Of a stretch of 5,842 nucleotides of DNA, positions 1-5,800 are shown in pieces. The notes under the pieces were generated by a model. That model ran no database searches, had not been told where the DNA came from, and saw only the letters and a list, made by a program, of their open reading frames with translations. This DNA is from Rhodobacter sp. (GTDB lineage Bacteria; Pseudomonadota; Alphaproteobacteria; Rhodobacterales; Rhodobacteraceae). The translations under genes and the position numbers were made by a program. Location of the stretch: NCBI GenBank assembly GCA_003536295.1, contig DPZQ01000045.1, positions 1 to 5,842 on the forward strand, read 5' to 3'. The first letter of the stretch is position 1, and every line of letters starts with the position of its first letter.

Positions 1-1041
1 CCCCCGTAGAGGAAAAACTGCCCCCGCGCCCAAAGCCAATGCGAATGCTAAATCGCCGCTTAGGGGCGTTTCAAACACGGCAGCACGGCACAAAAGTACC
101 GAAAGGGCCAGATCAAACCCAAACAAATAGGCCAATTCAGCGGCCTGCGTAGGTGTGCCCATTTCTTGGCGCAAAACGCTAAGGCCGCGTGCCTCGGCCC
201 GACTCAGGCGCAAGCGCGGCGCGTCGACTGGTCCACCCAAAACTGCTAAACGGCGCAAGAAATTTGGGGCTTTGTCTTGCTCAAAATGCACCAAAGGCCC
301 GAGTGCGGTCGTATCACTGCCCGGCAAAATAAGCGCTAAAGCACCAATCGCTTGCATGGCCGAGACGGCGGGTGCTGGGTTTGGGGCCGACAAAAGCTTG
401 CGCATTTCAGCACCAATCCGTTCGCTGGAAAGTGCTGAAATTCCACCTATTGCCTGCGCGCAGGCGGCCAGAGCTTGAGGGTCAAGACCCGCCATTGGGT
501 CGCCGTAAAGCGCGTGAAACCTGAAAAACCGCAAGATCCGCAGATGATCTTCTGCGATGCGTTTTGTCGCGTCACCCACAAAGACTACCCGTCCTGCGCG
601 CAGATCTGAAAGCCCCCCCAGCGGGTCGATGACCCGACCCTCATAATCGGCATAAACCGCGTTCATGGTGAAGTCGCGTCGCATCGCATCATCGAGCAGG
701 TTTCTCGAAAAGCGCACCAGCGCATGGCGCCCGTCGGTCTCAATATCGCTGCGAAAGGTGGTGATTTCATGGACGATCCCGCCCGCAACGACAGTGACAG
801 TGCCATGATCAAACCCTGTGGGAATGGCCTTAAAACCCGCATCGCGTGCGATGTCTACAGTTTCTTGCGGCAAAGCATCGGTTGCTAGATCCAGATCCGT
901 ACTGCCCCGCCCCATCAGCGCGTTGCGCACCGCACCGCCTACAAAATAAAGCGCATAGCCTTTGGCACGAAAAATATTGAAAAGCTTTTGGGTTGCTTCC
1001 TCGTGTAACCAGGCTTGGTTTAAGACCAAAGGCGCGGTCAC
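1..1041 (-). CDS. cca: CCA-adding tRNA nucleotidyltransferase, C-terminus cut off by the window edge
   Basis: Cytoplasmic enzyme that builds or repairs the 3'-terminal CCA of tRNAs from CTP and ATP. The frame is open for 347 codons from a GTG at 1041 to the edge without a stop; relatives are, from memory, somewhat under 400 residues, so a few dozen are probably missing. Visible class II nucleotidyltransferase features: the glycine motif VGGAVRNALMG (about residues 34-44), the metal-binding pair in STDLDLATD (D49 and D51), RRDFTMNA (121-128), and the head/neck motif EDHLRILRFFRF (164-175). The glycine motif has Asn where many family members have Asp (GGxVRD); I believe this occurs in alphaproteobacterial homologues, so it is not evidence of inactivity. 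The GTG start is chosen because it overlaps the TGA of the upstream Nudix gene (GTGA, 1041-1038), a classic coupling arrangement, and residues from the start onward fit the family. No HD domain is visible in the part present. Third gene of the hslO unit. Confidence 0.95.
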   Translation of the reverse strand, partial: MTAPLVLNQAWLHEEATQKLFNIFRAKGYALYFVGGAVRNALMGRGSTDLDLATDALPQETVDIARDAGFKAIPTGFDHGTVTVVAGGIVHEITTFRSDIETDGRHALVRFSRNLLDDAMRRDFTMNAVYADYEGRVIDPLGGLSDLRAGRVVFVGDATKRIAEDHLRILRFFRFHALYGDPMAGLDPQALAACAQAIGGISALSSERIGAEMRKLLSAPNPAPAVSAMQAIGALALILPGSDTTALGPLVHFEQDKAPNFLRRLAVLGGPVDAPRLRLSRAEARGLSVLRQEMGTPTQAAELAYLFGFDLALSVLLCRAAVFETPLSGDLAFALALGAGAVFPLRG

Positions 1042-1628
1042 GTTTGCAACATAACGGCTAAACCGCGCAAAATACGCGCGGTGGCCCCCCAAATATAAAA
1101 GGGTCCGTAAGGCACAACGTAAAAAGACCGCCACTCACCACCAAAAAAGCGTTTTTCAATGCGATAATTGGTCAGGTTGGCTAGATGCGCAAGCGGCACG
1201 GTAAAAACCTCAGCCACTTCTGATCGTTGCAAATTTGGGATGAAATCAGCATTGATATGCGCTAAAATCGGGGTAACAAGAAACCCGGTAACAGTTTCAT
1301 GCGGTGCCAAAGCACCAATCACCGTCACGCGATCAGCGCGCAGGCCAATTTCTTCGTCAGCTTCGCGCAAAGCCGCATCGGTGACCGAGCAGTCTTGAGC
1401 GTCAACCTTACCACCTGGAAAGGCAATTTGCCCAGGATGATGCACCAATGCCTGCGCGCGTTTGGTTAAAATAATCACCGCATCTTGCGGCTTTTCCCAT
1501 ACGGTGACCAACACCGCCGCAGGGCGCAATATGCGCTCGGACGGGGTGAAGATTTGCCCGTTCAGATCGAAATCTGACGAAGCGCCGGCTTTGCGGCCCA
1601 AAGCATGGGTCAGGGCCTCAGGGCGCAT
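1038..1628 (-). CDS. Nudix hydrolase of the CoA pyrophosphatase (NudL-like) type
   Basis: Predicted to hydrolyse CoA or its derivatives (possibly oxidised CoA) to 4'-phosphopantetheine compounds and 3',5'-ADP; 196 residues, cytoplasmic. The CoA-pyrophosphatase signature is clear: ILTKRAQALVHHPGQ (53-67) leading into IAFPGGKVDAQD (68-79) and then ALREADEEIGL (86-96), which carries the REUXEE metal-binding core of the Nudix box (R88, E89, E92, E93). The usual upstream Glu of the Nudix box is Cys80; in this subfamily that site is not normally Glu (E. coli NudL has Ala as I recall). The C-terminus YIWGATARILRGLA is characteristic of the family. The ATG at 1628 is preferred over upstream in-frame starts (up to 1685) because it has a GAGGG ribosome-binding site at 1638-1634 and overlaps the end of hslO by only 11 bases. 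Its own stop overlaps the cca GTG. The substrate is inferred from family and not shown by the sequence. Confidence 0.93.
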   Translation of the reverse strand: MRPEALTHALGRKAGASSDFDLNGQIFTPSERILRPAAVLVTVWEKPQDAVIILTKRAQALVHHPGQIAFPGGKVDAQDCSVTDAALREADEEIGLRADRVTVIGALAPHETVTGFLVTPILAHINADFIPNLQRSEVAEVFTVPLAHLANLTNYRIEKRFFGGEWRSFYVVPYGPFYIWGATARILRGLAVMLQT

Positions 1629-2613
1629 CCTCGCCCTCGAAAGTATGACCCAGCTGATCTGGGGTAAATTCATAATGGGCCCCACAAAATTGACAATCAG
1701 CGGTGATCACGCCTTGGTCGGTGACCATATCGGCCAGATCATTTGTGTGGTAGGTGGCCAGGGATTCTTTCACCTTTTGCGCCGAACAAGAACAGCCAAA
1801 GCGCAGGGGCTGCGCCTCAAAGACCCGCGCGCCTTCTTCGTGAAAAAGGCGCACCAAAAGCTCGGTAGGTTGCACGGTTGGGCCGATCAGCTCAAGATCT
1901 TCAACCGTATCCAAAAGCGCGTTGGCGCGGCGCCAGTTTTCACCTTCGGCACCGTCTAAAATATCATCGGCACGCAAAAGCCCGTCGGGATGGACAGGTT
2001 CAAGCGCTGCGGCAAAGGGGCTGGCTTTTGGCATGGTTTGCAACATCACGCCCCCCGCACGCCAATGCAGGGTCTGACCAGGCATTTGCGACTTGCCAAA
2101 GCTTAGCGCAAAACGGGTGGGCAATTGTTCTGATTGGGCAAAATATGCCCCCGCACAATCTGAAAGCGACCCGCCAACCAGTGGGGTGATACCCTGATAG
2201 GGCACCATGCCTTCGCCTTGATCGATCAATATCGCAAAAAAACCTTGACCAATTTGCGCAAAAGTGGGCCCTTCGGCGTGTAGCTTTTCGGGATCATAGC
2301 CAGCATAGGCGCGCAGTCTTGCTGGCTGACCATCTTCGGTCGGGCCGTAATAATCCGTGGCAATCATTGACACCGCCCCATCGCCGCGAATTTGCAACGA
2401 GAGTTTCCAGCGCAATTTAATGGTTTGTCCGATCAAAGCGGTCAGCAACGTGGCTTCGGCCACCAAAGCCTCGATCAAAGGAGGGTAATTATGTTGCGAC
2501 AAAACCTGATCCAATACCCCATCAAGGCGTACCACGCGGCCGCGAATGTCGGAGTGATCAAGTTGAAAGGGTAGGACCGTATCGTCCCAAGCAATTTTAG
2601 ATGTAATGGTCAT
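1618..2613 (-). CDS. hslO: Hsp33 redox-regulated molecular chaperone
   Basis: Cytoplasmic holdase chaperone that is inactive when reduced with zinc bound and is switched on by oxidation plus unfolding, protecting proteins during oxidative stress. 331 residues, longer than the roughly 290 of E. coli but normal, as I recall, for alphaproteobacteria. The N-terminal substrate-binding domain spans about residues 10-250 (for example AEATLLTALIGQTIKLRWK at 52-70, and the GGSLSDCAGAYFAQSEQLPT segment at 147-166). The C-terminal zinc/redox switch is complete: C274-x-C276, a 30-residue linker, then C307-x-x-C310, which matches the family spacing. The frame is open back to 2799, but the start is placed at ATG 2613. 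That start has a strong AAAGGAA ribosome-binding site at 2625-2619 with a 5-base spacer, and the upstream extension crosses the promoter region and does not look like protein. First gene of the unit with the CoA-pyrophosphatase-type Nudix gene and cca. Confidence 0.97.
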   Translation of the reverse strand: MTITSKIAWDDTVLPFQLDHSDIRGRVVRLDGVLDQVLSQHNYPPLIEALVAEATLLTALIGQTIKLRWKLSLQIRGDGAVSMIATDYYGPTEDGQPARLRAYAGYDPEKLHAEGPTFAQIGQGFFAILIDQGEGMVPYQGITPLVGGSLSDCAGAYFAQSEQLPTRFALSFGKSQMPGQTLHWRAGGVMLQTMPKASPFAAALEPVHPDGLLRADDILDGAEGENWRRANALLDTVEDLELIGPTVQPTELLVRLFHEEGARVFEAQPLRFGCSCSAQKVKESLATYHTNDLADMVTDQGVITADCQFCGAHYEFTPDQLGHTFEGEDAP

Positions 2614-2618
2614 AACCG

Positions 2619-2625
2619 TTCCTTT
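2619..2625 (-). promoter_or_regulatory. Ribosome-binding site of hslO
   Basis: Reads AAAGGAA on the minus strand, 5 bases before ATG 2613. It decides the start, because the frame is open a further 62 codons upstream with no comparable site. Confidence 0.8.
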
Positions 2626-2636
2626 GGGCCTAGGCC

Positions 2637-2667
2637 TTGCCTTACCGCGACTATATAGTAAGGGCAA
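2637..2667. repeat. Imperfect inverted repeat centred on a palindromic -10-like core
   Basis: The arms TTGCCTTAC (2637-2645) and GTAAGGGCAA (2658-2667) are complementary apart from one extra base. Between them, overlapping the right arm, is the perfect 10-base palindrome ACTATATAGT (2650-2659). It sits between the divergent hslO and Nudix starts, so it could be an operator or simply a shared -10 usable in both directions. No known regulator consensus is recognised. Confidence 0.35.
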
Positions 2668-2678
2668 CCATTGCTCAA
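2650..2678 (-). promoter_or_regulatory. Candidate sigma-70 promoter for hslO
   Basis: On the minus strand there is a -35-like TTGAGC (2678-2673), a 17-base spacer, and a -10-like TATAGT (2655-2650). Transcription would start near 2643, giving a leader of about 30 bases that includes the hslO ribosome-binding site. The match and optimal spacing are visible in the sequence; promoter activity is inferred. The -10 lies inside the palindrome ACTATATAGT, and the -35 abuts the ribosome-binding site of the divergent Nudix gene. Confidence 0.5.
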
Positions 2679-2681
2679 AGG
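2677..2681 (+). promoter_or_regulatory. Ribosome-binding site deciding the start of the divergent Nudix gene
   Basis: AAAGG with a 9-base spacer to ATG 2691. The alternative TTG at 2637 has no such site and lies in the hslO promoter region. Confidence 0.6.
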
Positions 2682-2690
2682 TTGTGTGAT

Positions 2691-3140
2691 ATGCGCAGAT
2701 TCGGCCAGACCCCAACTTCCGGCCAGAAATACCGCCGCAGACCCGGTGTTTACTGTATTTTGCTCCGCGAAGGGTCGGTTTTAACAACTTTTCAATCAAA
2801 CCCCATTCCAGAGTTTCAGCTTCCCGGTGGTGGCATTGATCAGGGCGAACATCCTATCACGGCCCTACACCGTGAAGTGCGTGAAGAAACGGGCTGGCGC
2901 ATCAAAGTCCAAAAAAGATTGGGCTGCTACAAACGGTTCACCTATATGCCAGAATATGACCTTTGGGCCGAAAAAATCTGCCATATATATTTAGCGCGCC
3001 CCGTTTTGCGCTTAAGCGATCCTACAGAACAAGGCCACGAGGCAGTGTGGATGCATCCTTCGGCAGCCCTGTACGAGTTAGCGATAGACGCCGATCGTTT
3101 TATGCTAAGAGTGGCGCTTAACATTACGACAAGGCCTTAG
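2691..3140 (+). CDS. Nudix hydrolase, substrate unknown, divergent from hslO
   Basis: A 149-residue single-domain Nudix protein predicted to cleave a nucleoside diphosphate linked to another group; the substrate cannot be told from sequence. The Nudix box is a perfect match to Gx5Ex7REUXEEXGU at residues 47-69 (G47, E53, then REVREETGW at 61-69), preceded by the usual strand-turn QLPGG. A basic N-terminus (GQKYRRRPG, 11-19) and the segment RFTYMPEYDLWAEKICHIYLA (82-102) resemble a group I recall encoded next to hslO in Rhodobacterales. It differs clearly from the CoA-type Nudix protein two genes away, lacking the FPGGxxD signature. ATG 2691 is chosen because AAAGG at 2677-2681 lies 9 bases upstream and the residues before it do not look like protein; the open frame could otherwise extend to a TTG at 2637. 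Its 3' end converges on ilvA. Confidence 0.9.
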   Translation: MRRFGQTPTSGQKYRRRPGVYCILLREGSVLTTFQSNPIPEFQLPGGGIDQGEHPITALHREVREETGWRIKVQKRLGCYKRFTYMPEYDLWAEKICHIYLARPVLRLSDPTEQGHEAVWMHPSAALYELAIDADRFMLRVALNITTRP

Positions 3141-3166
3141 ACACATTTTGCAAATAAACTTTCTGT
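3141..3166. other. 26-base gap between convergent stops
   Basis: AT-rich spacer between the TAG of the Nudix gene and the TAA of ilvA. I see no stable hairpin with a T-run in either direction, so transcripts from the two genes may overlap at their 3' ends. Confidence 0.5.
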
Positions 3167-4414
3167 TTAGATCAAAAACTCAGAAATTGTTTCATCAGAA
3201 GTAATGTCACGGTAAGGAAAACCTGCCTCTTCTAAAAGGGCAAAAAGTGTCGTGAAATTGTTAGTATTTTTGGTTTCGATGCCAATTAAAACCGACCCAA
3301 AATTGCGCGCGGACTTTTTTAAATATTCAAAGCGAGCAATGTCATCATCAGGGCCCAGCATTGACAAAAACTCACGTAATGCGCCGGGGCGCTGGGGCAT
3401 CCTGAGTATTAGGTATTTTTTAAGACCCGCAAATCTTTGGGCCCGCTCTTTAACTTCAGGTAGGCGTTCAAAGTCAAAGTTCCCTCCCGAGGTGACCAAA
3501 ATAACAGTCTTGCCTTTTATCTGTTGCGCCAATTGCGGCAAGACATCGACCGATAATGCTCCCGCGGGTTCGAGCACAATGCCTTCGATATTCAACATCA
3601 TCAACATGGTCATACAAATGCGATCTTCTGGGGCCAACAGCACCTGCTCGGGGGCGACCCATTTTAAACGTTCAAAGGTCTTTTCCCCCATGCGCGCTAC
3701 CGCGGCGCCGTCGACAAAACTATTTACCTGAGACAAAGCAACTGGATGGCCCGCGGCCAAAGCCACCGTCATACTAGCTCCACCTTTTGGTTCAACAAAA
3801 TAATAAGCGGTATGGGGTGCAACTTCGCGCAGATAGCTTGTCACCCCCGCACTTAACCCGCCACCACCAACGGGTAAAATTACCAAATCAGGAGCTTTTC
3901 CCAACTGCTCGTAAAGTTCAACCGCAACCGTAGCTTGACCTTCGATTACGTCATTATCATCAAAAGGAGATAGGAAGTGCGCGTCCTTATCCTGGCAAAA
4001 GCCTTGCGCAGCCAAAAGAGTTTGGTCGAAATAATCCCCTAAAAGCACAATATCAACCACCCCCGCTCCAAAGTTGCGGGTCTTGTCAATCTTTTGCTGC
4101 GGGGTGGTCACCGGCATAAAAATCGTGCCGCGCACGCCGAAATAGCGGCAAGCATAAGCCACACCTTGGGCATGATTGCCCGCGCTTGCACAAACAAAGT
4201 GAGTTTGCGAAGGGGCATTGGCCAGGAATTTGCGCATCGCATTAAAAGCTCCGCGCAATTTATAGCTGCGCACCGGACTCAGATCTTCGCGCTTTAACCA
4301 AATATCCGCCTCATATAGGACAGAAAGATAATCATTGCGCTGCAAAGGTGTTGGATCAAACAACTTGCGCAGAGCTCGAGCGGTTTCTTGGGATTTTTTA
4401 CAAAAATCATTCAT
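3167..4414 (-). CDS. ilvA: Threonine dehydratase (threonine ammonia-lyase), single ACT-like domain form
   Basis: PLP enzyme that deaminates L-threonine to 2-oxobutanoate and ammonia, the committed step towards isoleucine; cytoplasmic. 415 residues. The fold-type II catalytic domain covers about residues 15-325: SYKLRGAFNAM (50-60) with the PLP lysine K52, SAGNHAQGVAY (77-87), the phosphate-binding glycine loop PVGGGGLSAG (181-190), and SGGNFDFERLPEV (309-321). Residues about 333-415 (starting YLILRMPQRPGALREFLSMLG) form one ACT-like regulatory domain. This matches the shorter biosynthetic family known from Bacillus and Corynebacterium rather than the E. coli enzyme of about 514 residues with two such domains; isoleucine feedback control is therefore likely but inferred. 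ATG 4414 is preferred over the TTG at 4420; an in-frame TGA lies just upstream of that, so no longer start is possible. No good ribosome-binding site precedes either. It is divergent from argG. Confidence 0.97.
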   Translation of the reverse strand: MNDFCKKSQETARALRKLFDPTPLQRNDYLSVLYEADIWLKREDLSPVRSYKLRGAFNAMRKFLANAPSQTHFVCASAGNHAQGVAYACRYFGVRGTIFMPVTTPQQKIDKTRNFGAGVVDIVLLGDYFDQTLLAAQGFCQDKDAHFLSPFDDNDVIEGQATVAVELYEQLGKAPDLVILPVGGGGLSAGVTSYLREVAPHTAYYFVEPKGGASMTVALAAGHPVALSQVNSFVDGAAVARMGEKTFERLKWVAPEQVLLAPEDRICMTMLMMLNIEGIVLEPAGALSVDVLPQLAQQIKGKTVILVTSGGNFDFERLPEVKERAQRFAGLKKYLILRMPQRPGALREFLSMLGPDDDIARFEYLKKSARNFGSVLIGIETKNTNNFTTLFALLEEAGFPYRDITSDETISEFLI

Positions 4415-4419
4415 CGTCA

Positions 4420-4449
4420 AGATTAATCATGAGAAGACACACTTGCCAA
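4420..4449 (-). promoter_or_regulatory. Possible ilvA promoter implying a leaderless mRNA
   Basis: On the minus strand a good -35-like TTGGCA (4449-4444) is followed after 18 bases by TAATCT (4425-4420), which has the TAnnnT core of a -10. Initiation would fall at about 4413-4414, essentially on the ilvA ATG, and no ribosome-binding site is visible there. The -10 is weak and the spacing one base long, so this is tentative. Confidence 0.25.
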
Positions 4450-4461
4450 TGGGCAGGTCTT
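4434..4461. repeat. Imperfect hairpin/inverted repeat in the ilvA-argG intergenic region
   Basis: Nested complementary arms: outer AAGAC (4434-4438) with GTCTT (4457-4461), inner TGCC (4444-4447) with GGCA (4452-4455), loop AATG, and an asymmetric bulge on the left side. It overlaps the TTGGCA -35-like element for ilvA. It could be an operator in DNA or a structure in an argG leader RNA; no known regulator motif is recognised. Confidence 0.3.
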
Positions 4462-4504
4462 GTCCCTCGACATAAAAATCATTAGACGGACGACAGTTTA
4501 TATT

Positions 4505-4508
4505 GGAG
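4505..4508 (+). promoter_or_regulatory. Ribosome-binding site of argG
   Basis: GGAG with a 6-base spacer to ATG 4515. It places the start there and not at the in-frame TTG 4503, which overlaps this site. Confidence 0.75.
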
Positions 4509-4514
4509 CATGGC

Positions 4515-5741
4515 ATGTCTTCTCCCAAAAAAGTTGTTTTGGCCTATTCTGGTGGGCTTGATACATCTATCATTCTAAAATGGCTACAAACCGAATATGG
4601 TTGCGAAGTCGTAACCTTTACCGCCGACCTTGGCCAAGGCGAAGAGCTAGAGCCCGCGCGCCAAAAAGCGGTACTTTTGGGAATTGACCCCAAAAACATC
4701 TATATCGAAGATGTGCGCGAAGAGTTTGTGCGCGACTTTGTCTTTCCGATGTTCCGCGCTAATGCGCTTTATGAGGGGCTTTATTTGCTTGGCACCTCGA
4801 TCGCACGGCCTTTGATTTCAAAACGTCTGGTTGAGATTGCCGCCGAAGTTGGGGCCGATGCGGTCGCGCACGGCGCCACAGGCAAAGGCAATGACCAAGT
4901 AAGGTTTGAGCTGTCTGCCTATGCGCTCAACCCCGGTATTCGCGTGATTGCGCCTTGGCGCGAATGGGACCTAACAAGCCGAACGCGTTTGTTGGAATTT
5001 GCGGAAAAGAACCAAATCCCAATTGCCAAAGACAAGCGCGGCGACGCGCCTTTCTCGGTAGATGCAAATTTACTGCACACTTCATCCGAGGGGAAAGTGC
5101 TTGAAAACCCAGGCCAAGAAGCGCCTGATTATGTTTATCAACGCACCGTCAGCCCGGAAGCTGCACCCGATCAGGCCGAAATGGTCGAAATCAGCTTTGA
5201 GTGCGGCGACGCAGTGGCAATTAATGGTGTGGCCATGTCACCCGCAACCATTTTGACTGAACTCAACCGTTTGGGAGGTATGCATGGGGTTGGGCGGCTT
5301 GATCTGGTGGAAAACCGTTTTGTCGGTATGAAATCACGCGGCGTTTATGAAACCCCGGGAGGCACGATCTTGCTTGAAGCCCACCGCGGGATTGAGCAGA
5401 TCACACTAGATGCAGGTGCTGGCCATCTCAAAGACAGTATCATGCCACGTTATGCTGAGCTGATTTACAACGGATTTTGGTTCAGCCCAGAGCGCGAGAT
5501 GCTGCAAGCTCTGATCGACAAAAGCCAAGAGCATGTCACAGGCACGGTGCGGATTAAGCTTTACAAAGGTTCTGCGCGCACAGTGGCACGTTGGTCAGAT
5601 TACAGTCTTTACTCGGAAAAACACGTCACATTTGAAGAGGATGCGGGCGCTTACGACCAAAAAGACGCGGCAGGTTTTATTCACCTAAACGCCCTGCGTC
5701 TCAAGCTCATAGCGACTCGCAATACGCGGGTTAAGAAATAG
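4515..5741 (+). CDS. argG: Argininosuccinate synthase
   Basis: Joins citrulline and aspartate with ATP cleavage to AMP and pyrophosphate, giving argininosuccinate, the penultimate step of arginine biosynthesis; a cytoplasmic enzyme, usually a homotetramer. 408 residues, the normal length for the common bacterial form. The ATP-binding N-type motif AYSGGLDTS is at residues 10-18, the second signature [14 protein letters not shown] at 119-132, and the substrate-binding region [13 protein letters not shown] at 181-193, a sequence I recall as typical of Rhodobacterales. [20 protein letters not shown] (255-274) and [18 protein letters not shown] (351-368) complete the conserved C-terminal domain. 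The reading frame is intact with no missing key residue. ATG 4515 follows GGAG by 6 bases. It appears to be a single-gene unit: ilvA lies divergently upstream and a hairpin terminator follows. Control by arginine is plausible, but no ARG-box-like operator was recognised. Confidence 0.98.
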   Translation: MSSPKKVVLAYSGGLDTSIILKWLQTEYGCEVVTFTADLGQGEELEPARQKAVLLGIDPKNIYIEDVREEFVRDFVFPMFRANALYEGLYLLGTSIARPLISKRLVEIAAEVGADAVAHGATGKGNDQVRFELSAYALNPGIRVIAPWREWDLTSRTRLLEFAEKNQIPIAKDKRGDAPFSVDANLLHTSSEGKVLENPGQEAPDYVYQRTVSPEAAPDQAEMVEISFECGDAVAINGVAMSPATILTELNRLGGMHGVGRLDLVENRFVGMKSRGVYETPGGTILLEAHRGIEQITLDAGAGHLKDSIMPRYAELIYNGFWFSPEREMLQALIDKSQEHVTGTVRIKLYKGSARTVARWSDYSLYSEKHVTFEEDAGAYDQKDAAGFIHLNALRLKLIATRNTRVKK

Positions 5742-5760
5742 CTTTTTCATGCCATAGACC

Positions 5761-5800
5761 CTTTAAAGCCGCCCCTTTAAGGTCGGCTTTAAAGTTTATA
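5761..5800 (+). terminator. Probable intrinsic terminator of argG
   Basis: Perfect 11-bp stem CTTTAAAGCCG (5761-5771) with CGGCTTTAAAG (5784-5794) around a 12-base loop, followed by the short T-rich tail TTTATA (5795-5800). It begins 19 bases after the argG stop. The stem is unambiguous; the T tract is short, so strength is uncertain. In the minus direction there is no T-run after the stem, so it is less convincing as a two-way terminator. Confidence 0.7.

Larger units (their letters stand above)
4415..4514. promoter_or_regulatory. Divergent control region of ilvA and argG
   Basis: 100 bases between the two outward-facing starts; it must hold promoters for both genes unless one is read from elsewhere. 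For argG I find only weak promoter candidates: TTGTCC at 4460-4465 followed by TTAGAC at 4482-4487 with a 16-base spacer is poor. TATATT at 4499-4504 is -10-like, but it lies too close to the ribosome-binding site to be used for a leadered argG mRNA. Confidence 0.5.

Noticed and set aside
34..44. Asn in the GGAVRN motif of the CCA enzyme (protein residues 34-44) as a sign of inactivation
   Set aside because: The catalytic Asp pair and all later motifs are intact, and I recall Asn at this site in other alphaproteobacterial homologues.
155..478. Plus-strand open frame of 107 codons
   Set aside because: Lies wholly opposite cca; low-complexity Arg/Ala-rich translation with no motif, consistent with an antisense shadow.
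1462..1959. Plus-strand open frame of 165 codons
   Set aside because: Antisense to the CoA-type Nudix gene and the end of hslO, both of which carry full family motifs; its translation resembles no family.
2637..2690. TTG-initiated N-terminal extension of the divergent Nudix gene
   Set aside because: No ribosome-binding site, lies in the hslO promoter and inverted repeat, and adds residues outside the Nudix fold.
2614..2799. 62-residue N-terminal extension of hslO
   Set aside because: It crosses the candidate promoter and runs antisense to the start of the Nudix gene; the strong ribosome-binding site supports ATG 2613.
3252..3731. Plus-strand open frame of 159 codons
   Set aside because: Antisense to the well-conserved ilvA; no recognisable motif or ribosome-binding site.
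4407..4430. Seven-codon mini-frame (MINLDDE) overlapping the ilvA start, considered as a leader peptide
   Set aside because: No ribosome-binding site, no run of regulatory codons and no downstream attenuator; it is short enough to be chance.
4499..4504. TATATT as the argG -10 element
   Set aside because: Transcription would begin about 4 bases before the ATG and exclude the good GGAG site; there is no matching -35.
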